NCBI RefSeq assembly: GCF_030295745.1
Contig: NZ_AP027291.1
Span: 248,001-312,000, forward strand
Reading direction: 5' to 3'
Length of the DNA stretch: 64,000 nt
From: Mycolicibacterium sp. TUM20985
GTDB lineage: Bacteria > Actinomycetota > Actinomycetes > Mycobacteriales > Mycobacteriaceae
Shown: in pieces, positions 56,740 through 64,000 of the stretch
Numbering within the stretch: the first letter of the stretch is position 1
How the letters are laid out: each line of letters opens with the position of its first letter
Translations under genes and position numbers: made by a program
Notes under the pieces: generated by a model
The model's input: only the letters and a program-made list of their open reading frames with translations
Told to the model about the DNA's origin: nothing
Database searches by the model: none

Positions 56740-57851
56740 TCATTTGGGTGATCGCCGGTCTCCTGGGACTGGCAACTGGCCTGCGGATCGGCTGGGCACT
56801 CGTCAACAAGCAGTCGCTCGTCAGCGCGGCGATGATCGTCGCGCTGGGCAGTCTGGGCCTCGTCGCCGCACTGAACTGGCAGCCCCTGACGCTGCTGATC
56901 GACACGCTGGTCCGATGGCCGAACGTGTCCACGGTGTTGAGTCAGGTGGCGTTGATCTGTTGTGCCGCAGGCAGTTGCGTGATGATCACGTCTGCGGCGT
57001 CGGAGCGCACGCCCACGACGATCCGTCGCATCGCCGTGATCCAGTACGCGGTGGCGGCCGTCATCGCAGGGCTGACCCTGGTCGCGTTCTTCACCTCGCC
57101 GCAGCAGCCCGAAATGGCGCCGCAGGAGTATCTGCGGCAGAACCTCGGGACCGGCGCTATGACACTGTCGTGGCTCCTGCCGCTGCTGTACGTCATGCTC
57201 GCGCTGACGCTGGTGGCGTGGGCGGGCGTGCGCCACTCGAATCGCACCCGTCGAGGCCGGGCCCTCTTCGTGTTCTCGGCCGGCGTGGTGCTGATCGTGC
57301 TGGCCACCGCATTCTTCTTGTTGCGAGCCGTGGGGAGTACCGACTTCATCGGAGTCGGGGCGGCAGCGACGCTGCTGGGCTGCGCGATGCTGGTCGTCGC
57401 CAGCGGATCGCTGCTGCCCAGCGTGGAGGACTGGTTCGGGGCGCGACGTGAGCTGCGGGTGATCCAGCCGCTGTGGGAGGAGTTGAGTCGCAGACATCCC
57501 AACGTGGGCATCGGGGTGCGCCCACGCGGGCCGCTGCTGTTTCGCGTGGCCGAGCAGATGTCGATGATCTCCGACGCGCTGTACCTGGAGGCCACCGAGG
57601 CGCTCGGGGGCGACGGTCCGGACGCCACGGACGGAGACGCCGACGAACCACCCGCTGTGACGCCGGAGGAACAGTCGCTCCGCATTGCGGAGTGGATTCA
57701 TGCCGGGACGGACGCTGACTCAGCCGACGTCGAGTTCCCCGGTCCGCATTGGCTACGCCAGCCGCCGTCGTATTCGGATCGTGAGTGGATCCTCGCCATC
57801 GCCGATCAGTACCGGACGCTGGAGAACCGCGTCAGCATTGCGGCGTCTTGA
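56736..57851 (+). CDS. membrane protein, MAB_1171c-like family
   Basis: Integral membrane protein of 371 residues with about seven helices in the first 230 residues, followed by a cytosolic domain (LRVIQPLWEELSRRHPNVGI, then FRVAEQMSMISDALYLE) ending in a helical tail. It resembles the putative transporter family named after MAB_1171c, usually paired with an ImmA/IrrE protein. Function unknown. TTG start at 56736 overlaps the upstream stop. Confidence 0.68.
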   Translation: MIIWVIAGLLGLATGLRIGWALVNKQSLVSAAMIVALGSLGLVAALNWQPLTLLIDTLVRWPNVSTVLSQVALICCAAGSCVMITSAASERTPTTIRRIAVIQYAVAAVIAGLTLVAFFTSPQQPEMAPQEYLRQNLGTGAMTLSWLLPLLYVMLALTLVAWAGVRHSNRTRRGRALFVFSAGVVLIVLATAFFLLRAVGSTDFIGVGAAATLLGCAMLVVASGSLLPSVEDWFGARRELRVIQPLWEELSRRHPNVGIGVRPRGPLLFRVAEQMSMISDALYLEATEALGGDGPDATDGDADEPPAVTPEEQSLRIAEWIHAGTDADSADVEFPGPHWLRQPPSYSDREWILAIADQYRTLENRVSIAAS

Positions 57852-57910
57852 CCGCCGCCTTTCCGGCGTTCGCGGCGGTGGCACCTCGGCCACCGCTGCG
57901 GCCGAGGTGG

Positions 57911-58309
57911 CTAATCGTCGAGATGCTCTTGGCGACGCAACTCGTCGACCTTCTGCACGATGTCCTGCTGCGCCTCGGGGGACAGCCCGACGGTGCGCGC
58001 CGCAATACGGCGGATCCCCTCGTCGCGCATGCTGGCCAGCCAGGTCAGCTCCTTGTCGAGCTTCTCGTAGTACTCGTCATCGGTGAAGTACGCCGGCTTG
58101 ATCCGGAAGAAGTTGGCAAGTGCGGCCATCGTTGCCACTGACGGGTTGGTGCGATTGCCCGAACGGAGTTGAGACAGGTACGGCGCCGACATCGTGATGC
58201 CTTCGGACTTCAGCGCAGCAATCACTTCAGCAGATGTGTGGGGGCCGCGTCCTGGCGGGTAGACAGTGTCGAACAGGCGATTCAGCCTGGCGGAAAAAGT
58301 CATGCTCAT
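57911..58309 (-). CDS. espR: EspR: nucleoid-associated regulator of ESX-1
   Basis: Regulator of 132 residues, the same length as M. tuberculosis EspR and near-identical in FDTVYPPGRGPHTSAEVIAA and ITMSAPYLSQLRSGNRTNPS, which form the helix-turn-helix. The C-terminal dimerisation part follows (YYEKLDKELTWLASM). EspR activates espACD and acts genome-wide as a nucleoid protein. ATG at 58309 was chosen. A long untranslated region lies upstream. Confidence 0.95.
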   Translation of the reverse strand: MSMTFSARLNRLFDTVYPPGRGPHTSAEVIAALKSEGITMSAPYLSQLRSGNRTNPSVATMAALANFFRIKPAYFTDDEYYEKLDKELTWLASMRDEGIRRIAARTVGLSPEAQQDIVQKVDELRRQEHLDD

Positions 58310-58842
58310 CGGTCTGTCCCTCACTTAGCAATGCGTGTGATCGTCCCTGGCGGCGTATTTGCTAGTCATCGTAGCGAGTGTTCTGCTGACAGCCAAGTGC
58401 AAACCGCCGAAAAGTCTGATTTAGACCACGGTACTCGTCGTCACCCCGCCGTCTAGCAGCGGTTATCGTCTGCGGGAACGTCGCCCAACTGCGGTGCGGC
58501 TAAGCAAATAATGACGCTTGAGTTGTTTTGCCGAGGCCCCAGCGCGCTCTCGCCTCCCTCGCGGCGCCATCGCTTGTGGTGCCCGGCAATCTGCTGACGA
58601 CGCGGGCACGACGACATCGGCAATTTGCTCCACCGTGCAAACGTCCGAACGGTGGGTGGCTGCCGCGGCGGCTTTCGCGCACGTCAATGAATGGACGCGC
58701 CCAGCGGTGTTTGCCGTGTCGGCCACTTGGCTGACAGTAGCCAATGATCAGGTCGCGGGATTTAGACGACGAAACGAGCATCGACGGAGCACGAGGGTGG
58801 CCCGCTGGGGCCCGTCACGGCCGGTAGAGGCGTGGTGGAGGG
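58310..58842. other. 533-base region upstream of espR
   Basis: No gene is supported; the open frames here on both strands have unnatural composition. The region is AT-richer near espR and probably holds its promoter and 5' untranslated region. M. tuberculosis espR also has a long regulatory upstream region. No clear hairpin or repeat was seen. Confidence 0.5.
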
Positions 58843-59376
58843 TCAGGCCGCTAGCAGCATGGCCAGGACGGCGGTGTCGGGATGAGTGATCGGGTCGACG
58901 CCCACCCGGCTGACCATCGAGGTGATCGTTCCGTCGGACTCCGCTTCCACCCATGCCGCGCGATGGTCGAGCCCGAGGTGCGGCAGGCCGGGGAGGAGGA
59001 CGCACCCCGACGCTGCGCCCGCGCACTCCGGCAGGGATGGCATGGTCTCCGACGGCGGATGCAACATCAACAGGGCTGGCGGCTGGCGACGGGCGAAGTA
59101 ACCCGGCGGAATCGCGGACTCGCCGACCACGGTGCCCTCGGCGATTACGAGCCCGACCGTACCTGGCGCGGGTTCGTCGGGGAGTTCTTCACGCACGCCG
59201 AAGATGGTGGACGTCGAGAGCAGCCCAGGAAGGGATGCCACCCGCACGGCGACCATCAACAGTTGGGCCCATTCCTTCGTCGAGTCGGGCCAACGGCCCG
59301 AGACCACGAAACCCTTGAGTGATCCACCGGAGTGGAAGGGTGCGACTTCGATGGCACCGTGGGATCCGTTGTCCAT
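58843..59376 (-). CDS. conserved protein (Rv3847-like)
   Basis: Protein of 177 residues, the remembered length of Rv3847, in the matching place between the superoxide dismutase locus and espR. It has no known domain; visible parts include an N-terminal FHSGGSLKGFVVSGRWPDS and LLMVAVRVASLPGLLSTS, and no clear membrane helix. ATG at 59376 was chosen. The sodX frame overlaps its first 188 bases. Confidence 0.7.
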   Translation of the reverse strand: MDNGSHGAIEVAPFHSGGSLKGFVVSGRWPDSTKEWAQLLMVAVRVASLPGLLSTSTIFGVREELPDEPAPGTVGLVIAEGTVVGESAIPPGYFARRQPPALLMLHPPSETMPSLPECAGAASGCVLLPGLPHLGLDHRAAWVEAESDGTITSMVSRVGVDPITHPDTAVLAMLLAA

Positions 59377-59857
59377 CCTCGCCTCCGATCGGTGCGCATA
59401 GCGGCCGCCCGACACGGCTGTGGGTCGATCTCGACAGGATGCGGTAGGTACGCGTTAGCACGCAATAGGACACGACTGCCAGTAATGCAATTGACACATG
59501 GGTGAACTTCAGGTTGCGGCGTTCCCTCCGCGTGGGCACCGTGAACACCACTCGGAACGAGCCGGCGACGGGTACCCAGCCGAAACGTCGGGAGTCCACG
59601 ACGCCCGGAGCGTGGGAGTTGTCGGAACGGGCTTCGAACGTGGCCTCCTCACCGGCGCCGCGTACATCGCCGACGCGCTTGACCAGCCATCGGGTGGGAA
59701 GTGTCGGGTCGGCGAAAACCCGTAGCTGGCCGCGCCGGGCCCGGCCGGAACGCAGCGCGAGCAGCCCGTCGCCGGGCCGAAGCGTCGGGCACATCGAATC
59801 CTCGACGACCACGAATCGCCGCAATGGCGAGCGTCGGGAAGCATGGTTGCCTGCCAT
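59189..59857 (-). CDS. sodX: S26-type peptidase, nickel superoxide dismutase maturation protease-like
   Basis: Predicted processing peptidase, 222 residues if the whole frame is used. The S24/S26 domain is the first ~115 residues: VEDSMCPTLRPGDGLLAL carries the catalytic Ser and TRWLVKRVGDVRG the catalytic Lys. It faces sodN and would cut the leader before His1 of the enzyme. ATG at 59857. The last ~100 residues (including NLKFTHVSIALLAVVSYCV) overlap the Rv3847-like gene by 188 bases, so the true end is uncertain. Confidence 0.68.
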   Translation of the reverse strand: MAGNHASRRSPLRRFVVVEDSMCPTLRPGDGLLALRSGRARRGQLRVFADPTLPTRWLVKRVGDVRGAGEEATFEARSDNSHAPGVVDSRRFGWVPVAGSFRVVFTVPTRRERRNLKFTHVSIALLAVVSYCVLTRTYRILSRSTHSRVGRPLCAPIGGEDGQRIPRCHRSRTLPLRWITQGFRGLGPLARLDEGMGPTVDGRRAGGIPSWAALDVHHLRRA

Positions 59858-59879
59858 GGCTTGAGGGTAGGTTAGGTCC

Positions 59880-60302
59880 ATGTTCAGCCGACTCTTCGCC
59901 AATGCAACTCCCGCCCACGCCCACTGCGATCTGTACTGCGGTGTCTACGATCCGGCCCAGGCCAAGATCGAGGCTCTGTCGTGCCTGAAGTCCATCCAGA
60001 AGTATCACGACTCCGACGACGAGCTGTTCAAGACGCGGGCGATCTTCATCAAGGAGGAACGCGCCGAACTGGTCAAGCACCATCTGACGGTGCTGTGGGC
60101 CGACTTCTTCACCAAGGAACACTTCGAGCAGTTCCCGAACCTGCACCAGCTCTTCTGGGACGGTGTGCACGGCGCCGGTGACGTCAAGAAGACCCTCGAC
60201 GCGGCCGCTGCCGAGAAGCTGCTCAAGACGATCGACGAGATCTCGGACATCTTCTGGCAGACCGAGAAGGCCAAGGGCATGGGCGTCTACCCGCCCGCTT
60301 GA
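59880..60302 (+). CDS. sodN: nickel superoxide dismutase
   Basis: Superoxide-disproportionating enzyme of 140 residues. A 14-residue leader (ending PAHA) is removed to expose His1. The nickel hook reads HCDLYCGVYDPAQAK: His1, Cys2 and Cys6 ligands are present but Pro5 is Tyr. The rest matches nickel SOD (FIKEERAELVKHHLTVLWAD, NLHQLFWDGVHGA). It sits where M. tuberculosis has sodA (iron enzyme). ATG at 59880 follows AGGTTAGG. Divergent to its presumed maturation protease. Confidence 0.9.
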   Translation: MFSRLFANATPAHAHCDLYCGVYDPAQAKIEALSCLKSIQKYHDSDDELFKTRAIFIKEERAELVKHHLTVLWADFFTKEHFEQFPNLHQLFWDGVHGAGDVKKTLDAAAAEKLLKTIDEISDIFWQTEKAKGMGVYPPA

Positions 60303-60314
60303 CCTCCCCCATCA

Positions 60315-60360
60315 CGACGAAGGCCGGCTCCGCGCATCTGCGCTGGGCCGGCCTTCGTCG
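60315..60360. terminator. hairpin terminator after sodN
   Basis: CGACGAAGGCCGGC (60315-60328) and GCCGGCCTTCGTCG (60347-60360) form a perfect 14-base stem with an 18-base loop that can itself pair (CGCGCA/TGCGC). It sits between sodN and the convergent small membrane gene, and can serve both. Confidence 0.72.
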
Positions 60361-60380
60361 TGGAGGCGGAAGGACTTTGG

Positions 60381-60536
60381 TCAGGTGAGCACGATCAAGG
60401 CGAGGACGCCGAGGAGGACGAGCGCAATCAATCCCGCGCGCAGGCACGCCATCATCTGGCTGTGCGTGTAGACGTGGGAGGAGGTGTTCCATTCCGTCGG
60501 CGGTACGGCCCCTGGGCCCATCGGATGAGATGCCAT
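60381..60536 (-). CDS. 51-residue single-helix membrane protein
   Basis: Small protein starting MASHPMGPGAVPPTEWNT, then a His/Met-bearing stretch (SSHVYTHSQMMACLR) and a C-terminal membrane helix (AGLIALVLLGVLALIVLT). AGGAG lies eight to ten bases upstream of the ATG at 60536, supporting translation. It is convergent to sodN. Function unknown; the His/Met residues before the helix could bind a metal. Confidence 0.6.
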   Translation of the reverse strand: MASHPMGPGAVPPTEWNTSSHVYTHSQMMACLRAGLIALVLLGVLALIVLT

Positions 60537-60765
60537 CAACAGCTCCTGACCTGCGAGTTCAAACCTAGTCCCCCGTGAGATGTGTCACAACTAATCGTGG
60601 TGACCGCGATCATAGCGCCTTCGCCCAGCAACGGAAAAATCCGTGCCGCGGCAGGGGTCGCCGCGTCGGCGTGGCGGGCCTGGCTCACCGAAATGGTTAG
60701 CCCTACGACCCTTTTCGCTCACTGCCCCACTTACCTGTTGATCGATGGCCCCGGCGGGCCGGGAG

Positions 60766-60864
60766 TTATCCACAGGCAGTGGCAGCCTATTCACAGTTTT
60801 GGCCCTTCAGGGGCCTAGGCCCAGCTCCGGCCCTGTGGATGAACTCGTGGAAACTGTGCATAGG
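60766..60864. promoter_or_regulatory. DnaA-box-like cluster with interleaved inverted repeats
   Basis: TTATCCACA (60766-60774) is a perfect E. coli-type DnaA box; a reversed near-box TGTGGATGA lies at 60834-60842. ATCCACAGG (60768-60776) is mirrored by CCTGTGGAT (60832-60840), and CCTATTCACAGTTT (60786-60799) by AAACTGTGCATAGG (60851-60864, one mismatch). The two pairs interleave rather than nest. The rest of the 432-base gap (60537-60968) holds nothing else recognisable. Confidence 0.5.
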
Positions 60865-60968
60865 TGGGCGATTGCTGGGGCCGCCATGCCAGCATGGAGG
60901 GCGGGTCCCGTCCGCGGGGCACGGATGTAGGGCCGATTGGCAAGCGACGAGGACGAGGTGGCTGAACA

Positions 60969-61310
60969 GTGAGTGACGGCGAGGTCGGGGAAGCTCAGAT
61001 CACCGACGTTCCGACGGCGTTCGATCACTCCGTGGTGCTTCTCGACGTCCGCGAGGACGACGAATGGCAGCGCGGCCACGCCGAGGGCGCGCAGCACATT
61101 CCGATGGGTGACGTCCCGGCCCGTATCGCCGAGATCGACACCGACGCCACGCTCTTCGTGGTGTGCCACGTAGGCGGCCGATCACAGCGGGTCGCGCAGT
61201 ATCTCGCCCGTAACGGATACGAGCCGCTCAACGTGGCCGGGGGAATGCTGGCGTGGGCGCAGGCCGGACGTCCGGTCGTCACCGACGACGGCTCTGCGGG
61301 CACGGTCTGA
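60969..61310 (+). CDS. rhodanese-like domain protein
   Basis: Single-domain sulfurtransferase-like protein of 113 residues. The active-site loop is VCHVGGRSQ with Cys66 able to carry a persulfide; the start VVLLDVREDDEWQRGHAEGA and the end NVAGGMLAWAQAGRPV are typical. It may move sulfur from thiosulfate or another donor. GTG start at 60969. It is followed 19 bases later by the DUF4328 gene. Confidence 0.86.
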   Translation: MSDGEVGEAQITDVPTAFDHSVVLLDVREDDEWQRGHAEGAQHIPMGDVPARIAEIDTDATLFVVCHVGGRSQRVAQYLARNGYEPLNVAGGMLAWAQAGRPVVTDDGSAGTV

Positions 61311-61329
61311 CGGACCGTAGGCTGTTTTC

Positions 61330-62382
61330 GTGATCCAGGTCTGTTCACGGTGCGGCACGCGTTGGAACGTGCGCGACCGTCAGCGTGACTGGTGCCCGCG
61401 CTGTCAAGGCTCGCTGCTGGCACCGACGGACGCACCCGAGCCGCAGTGGTCGACCCGACCGTCCAACGTCGCGCAGCCGGGTGCCGGTGGGGCGCCGCCG
61501 CGCCTGCCCACCGGGTACCGCTGGATCGCCGTCCGGCCGGGTGCCCCACCACGGGCCCGCCCCGCCCGTCGCCCACTGGGGCCGACGCCCCGCTACTCGG
61601 TGATTCCGCGGTGGGGTCTGCAAGACCGGTTCGACGCGGGGGCACCCGCCCAGGAGGTGGAGCCGCCGCGGACGTCGACGCGGATGGTGCAGGGCACGCT
61701 GCTGATCACGATGTTCGCGCTCGCCTTCGCCGTGGTGATCCACATCGCCAACTACGCGCTGTTGCTCTACAACCGCTCGACCCTGCTGAACCCGATCGTC
61801 GCCGGGGTGGCGACGTGGGCGGGGGTCGCCGCCAGCGTGGTGGTCTTCTTCGCGTTGATCGCCACCACCGTGGTGCTGACCGGCTGGCTGATCACCCGCC
61901 GGGCCGTCGCCTTCGCCCAGCACGAGGTGCCGGATCCCCGCCCGCCGTGGCAGCTGTGGCTGGGCTGCCTGCTGCCGCTGGTCAACCTGTTCTGGGCGCC
62001 GGTGTTCGTGATCGAACTGGCCAGGGTCGAAGGTCGCCTGGCGTGGCTGCGGAGCCGCATCGCGCTGTGGTGGTGCGCCTGGCTGGTCAGCTTCGTCGTG
62101 TCGGTGTTCTCGTTCGCGACGAGCTTCACGCGCGACGCGCAGGGCATCGCCAACAACACGGTCACCGTCATCATCGCCTACCTCACGGCGCTCGTCGCGC
62201 TGCTTTTTGCCGCGAAGATGTACCGCGCCTTCGAGCACCAGGCCGTCGACCGGCCGGTAAAGCGGTGGGTGATCGTCCCCGACGAGCCGCAACGGACACC
62301 ACCGCCGGACACCGAAGCGCCCGACGATGCGGCGGATTCCGCGCGTCGAGTTGAGTCCGGCCAGAAAGAACCGGCAGCATAG
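61330..62382 (+). CDS. DUF4328 membrane protein with N-terminal zinc ribbon (Rv3843c-like)
   Basis: Membrane protein of 350 residues. It begins with a zinc-ribbon pattern (CSRCGTRWNVRDRQRDWCPRC, two CxxC pairs), then a Pro/Arg-rich linker, and about five to six helices after residue 118 (such as GTLLITMFALAFAVVIHIAN and LLPLVNLFWAPVFVIEL). It fits DUF4328 and Rv3843c by position. Function unknown. Confidence 0.8.
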   Translation: MIQVCSRCGTRWNVRDRQRDWCPRCQGSLLAPTDAPEPQWSTRPSNVAQPGAGGAPPRLPTGYRWIAVRPGAPPRARPARRPLGPTPRYSVIPRWGLQDRFDAGAPAQEVEPPRTSTRMVQGTLLITMFALAFAVVIHIANYALLLYNRSTLLNPIVAGVATWAGVAASVVVFFALIATTVVLTGWLITRRAVAFAQHEVPDPRPPWQLWLGCLLPLVNLFWAPVFVIELARVEGRLAWLRSRIALWWCAWLVSFVVSVFSFATSFTRDAQGIANNTVTVIIAYLTALVALLFAAKMYRAFEHQAVDRPVKRWVIVPDEPQRTPPPDTEAPDDAADSARRVESGQKEPAA

Positions 62383-62386
62383 GGGC

Positions 62387-63223
62387 ATGACTTCGGCCGA
62401 CGGAGCACACGGCGGCCACCCGTTCGTGGTGGCGCACCGTGGGGCATCGGCAGAACGCCCCGAGCACACGATCGCCGCCTACGACCTTGCGTTGCGGGAG
62501 GGCGCCGACGGTGTCGAGTGCGACGTGCGGCTGACACGCGACGGCCACCTGGTCTGCGTTCACGATCGGCGGGTCGACCGGACGTCGAACGGCACCGGTC
62601 TGGTCAGCGAGATGACACTCGCCGAGCTGCGTGAATTGGACTACGGCGCTTGGCATTCGAGCGCGCAATCGGGCCGTGGCCACGGCGATACCGGCTTGCT
62701 CACCTTCGACGACCTGGTCAAGCTGGTCCTCGATTGGCACCGCCCCGTCAAGATCTTCGTCGAGACCAAGCATCCCGTGCGGTACGGCGCGTTGGTGGAG
62801 AGCAAGGTGCTCGCGCTGCTGCACCGGTACGGCATCGCCGCCCCGGCGTCGGCCGACCTGGCCCGCGCGGTCGTGATCTCCTTTTCGGCGGCCGCGGTGT
62901 GGCGGATCCGTCGCGCGGCTCCGATGCTGCCCACGGTGCTGCTCGGTGACACGTCCCACTATCTGGGTGGCAGTGCTGCGACCACCGTCGGCGCCACCGC
63001 GGTGGGACCGTCGATCGCCACCCTGCGCGAGCATCCGGAGCTCGTCGACCGGGCGGCCGCCCACGGCCGGGCGCTGTACTGCTGGACGGTCGACCACTAC
63101 GAAGACGTCCGCTACTGCCGCGACGTCGGCGTCGCGTGGGTGGCGACGAACCATCCCGGCCGCACCAAGGACTGGCTGCAGCATGGATTGACGGAAGCCG
63201 GTCTGGACCAGCCCGACGGCTGA
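62387..63223 (+). CDS. glpQ1: glycerophosphodiester phosphodiesterase (GlpQ1-like)
   Basis: Cytosolic GDPD-fold enzyme of 278 residues that hydrolyses glycerophosphodiesters to glycerol-3-phosphate and an alcohol. Active-site motifs: VAHRGASAERPEHT, VECDVRLTRDGHLVCVHD (Glu/Asp/His) and VETKHPVRYG. ATG at 62387 starts four bases after the DUF4328 stop, so they share a transcript. Position matches Rv3842c. Confidence 0.88.
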   Translation: MTSADGAHGGHPFVVAHRGASAERPEHTIAAYDLALREGADGVECDVRLTRDGHLVCVHDRRVDRTSNGTGLVSEMTLAELRELDYGAWHSSAQSGRGHGDTGLLTFDDLVKLVLDWHRPVKIFVETKHPVRYGALVESKVLALLHRYGIAAPASADLARAVVISFSAAAVWRIRRAAPMLPTVLLGDTSHYLGGSAATTVGATAVGPSIATLREHPELVDRAAAHGRALYCWTVDHYEDVRYCRDVGVAWVATNHPGRTKDWLQHGLTEAGLDQPDG

Positions 63224-63232
63224 GCGGCCGGC

Positions 63233-64000
63233 CTAGGTGCCGTCGGCGTCGAGCACGTCCTGAGGCACAGCGGCATCGGTCGCCAGCGCACGGAAGAGCC
63301 GAGCGGCCGCGTCGGGGTTCCAGACGACCACCGAACCCACGTCGCCGTCGGTGAACTCGCCGATCGGCACCGTGGTGGTGACGACACTCCCGTGCAGCGC
63401 CCAGGCGAGTCGCGCCAGATCCCAGACGTGGGCCCCCTCGTCGACCGTCACCGCACCCGAGGCCGCATGGGCCATCGGGTACCAGCGCAGCGGATTGGCC
63501 CACACGGCGGGGCTGGCGGCGCGGCGCATCAGGGTCGACATGAACTGGCGCTGGTTGGTCATCCGATCGAGATCGGCGCGGGGCGTCGCCCTGGTTCGGA
63601 CGTAGCCGAGCGCGCTGCGCCCATCCAGCTCCTGACACCCGGCGGGCAGATCGATGCCGGCGAGCGGATCGCTGATCGGTTCCGGTGGGCACATCGTCAC
63701 GCCACCCACCGCGTCGACCATGGCGGCGAAGCCGTCGAAGCCGATCTCGGCGTAGTGGTCGAGCCGCAGGCCCGTCGCCTGTTCGACCGTCTGCGCCAGC
63801 AGTGGCGCCCCGCCCAGCGCGAACGCCGCGTTGACCTTGTCCTCGCCGTACCCGGGGATGGGAAGGTAGGAGTCGCGAGGGATGGAGACCATCGTCGTCG
63901 GGACGTCCGAACCGAGTCCGGGGACGTGCACCAGTAGAATCGTGTCGGTCCGGCCGTTGCCGACGTCACCGCCCGTGGTGAGCTCAGCCTGCTGCTCGGG
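63233..64000 (-). CDS. LytR-CpsA-Psr (LCP) family protein (5' end cut by window)
   Basis: C-terminal 255 residues of an LCP-type enzyme that attaches cell-wall polymers to peptidoglycan. Family motifs: GNGRTDTILLVHV at the window edge, VSIPRDSYLPIPGYGEDKVN, GGVTMCPPEPISD and YVRTRATPRADLDRMTNQRQ, with the Arg and Asp residues needed for the lipid pyrophosphate. The frame is open to base 64000. Position matches Rv3840. Confidence 0.85.
   Translation of the reverse strand, partial: PEQQAELTTGGDVGNGRTDTILLVHVPGLGSDVPTTMVSIPRDSYLPIPGYGEDKVNAAFALGGAPLLAQTVEQATGLRLDHYAEIGFDGFAAMVDAVGGVTMCPPEPISDPLAGIDLPAGCQELDGRSALGYVRTRATPRADLDRMTNQRQFMSTLMRRAASPAVWANPLRWYPMAHAASGAVTVDEGAHVWDLARLAWALHGSVVTTTVPIGEFTDGDVGSVVVWNPDAAARLFRALATDAAVPQDVLDADGT

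Noticed and set aside
58463..58889. Open frames of about 93-123 residues upstream of espR
   Set aside because: Biased composition, no ribosome sites and no family likeness; more likely regulatory DNA.
59868..59876. TAGGTTAGG before sodN, like half of an IdeR iron box
   Set aside because: Only one half matches the 19-base consensus; the other half does not, and the same bases serve as the ribosome site.
60766..60864. Chromosomal origin oriC
   Set aside because: No dnaA or dnaN gene nearby and too few boxes; kept only as a DnaA-box-like cluster.

Overview
The window is GC-rich chromosomal DNA from a mycobacterium, most likely a fast-growing, environmental Mycolicibacterium type. Evidence for this: an ethA/ethR pair with its divergent operator, espR, a Lys/Ala/Pro-rich hns with a C-terminal membrane helix, Rv0135c-Rv0139-like genes around a CYP138-like P450, a mycobacterial Dps, a heme-carrier family protein and ESX-1-type Esp proteins. 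M. tuberculosis locus names are recalled from memory and serve as family labels. No rRNA, tRNA, insertion sequence, prophage or CRISPR array was seen.

Region 1 (1-23.3 kb) is a mosaic of core and metabolic genes. It holds two TetR regulators with clear palindromic operators, the P450, an MsrB-MsrA fusion, and a hydrolase and a SnoaL/dehydrogenase pair facing each other across a perfect KstR-type box. It also holds a compact thiocyanate-hydrolase-like operon (activator, gamma subunit, fused beta-alpha subunit), a Ski2-like helicase, an FNT channel, an amine-oxidase-like flavoprotein, an AlkA-like glycosylase, dps, aquaporin, ClC and a thioesterase.

Region 2 (23.9-30.4 kb) is gltB-gltD (glutamate synthase), followed by a 46-codon gene. 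In M. tuberculosis gltD lies close to the PHP gene (Rv3856c). Here about 17 kb separates them, made of three modules. The first (30.5-42.2 kb) is an amino-sugar catabolic operon: ABC importer, GH4 glycosidase, DMT carrier, BadF-type sugar kinase, AgaS-like isomerase, GatZ/GatY-type aldolase, and a divergent DeoR repressor with a perfect operator. The second (42.3-43.8 kb) is two ordinary genes. The third (43.7-47.0 kb) is a lower-GC block encoding EspE-like, EspF/EspC-like and EspH-like proteins plus a membrane-anchored propeller-like protein, with no ESX core genes or EspG nearby. This orphan Esp locus is the most novel-looking feature of the window.

Region 3 (47.1-64.0 kb) runs in the order of M. 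tuberculosis Rv3856c down to Rv3840, in reverse: PHP, (dinB), ethR-ethA, rraA, hns, [inserted ycnI-copC-copD], membrane/DUF6474 genes, [inserted ImmA/IrrE plus membrane pair], espR, Rv3847-like, then a nickel superoxide dismutase and its maturation protease where M. tuberculosis has sodA, then rhodanese, DUF4328, glpQ and an LCP protein cut by the window end. The nickel hook of the superoxide dismutase reads HCDLYCGVY instead of the usual HCxxPCGxY. bfrB, expected between glpQ and the LCP gene, is absent.
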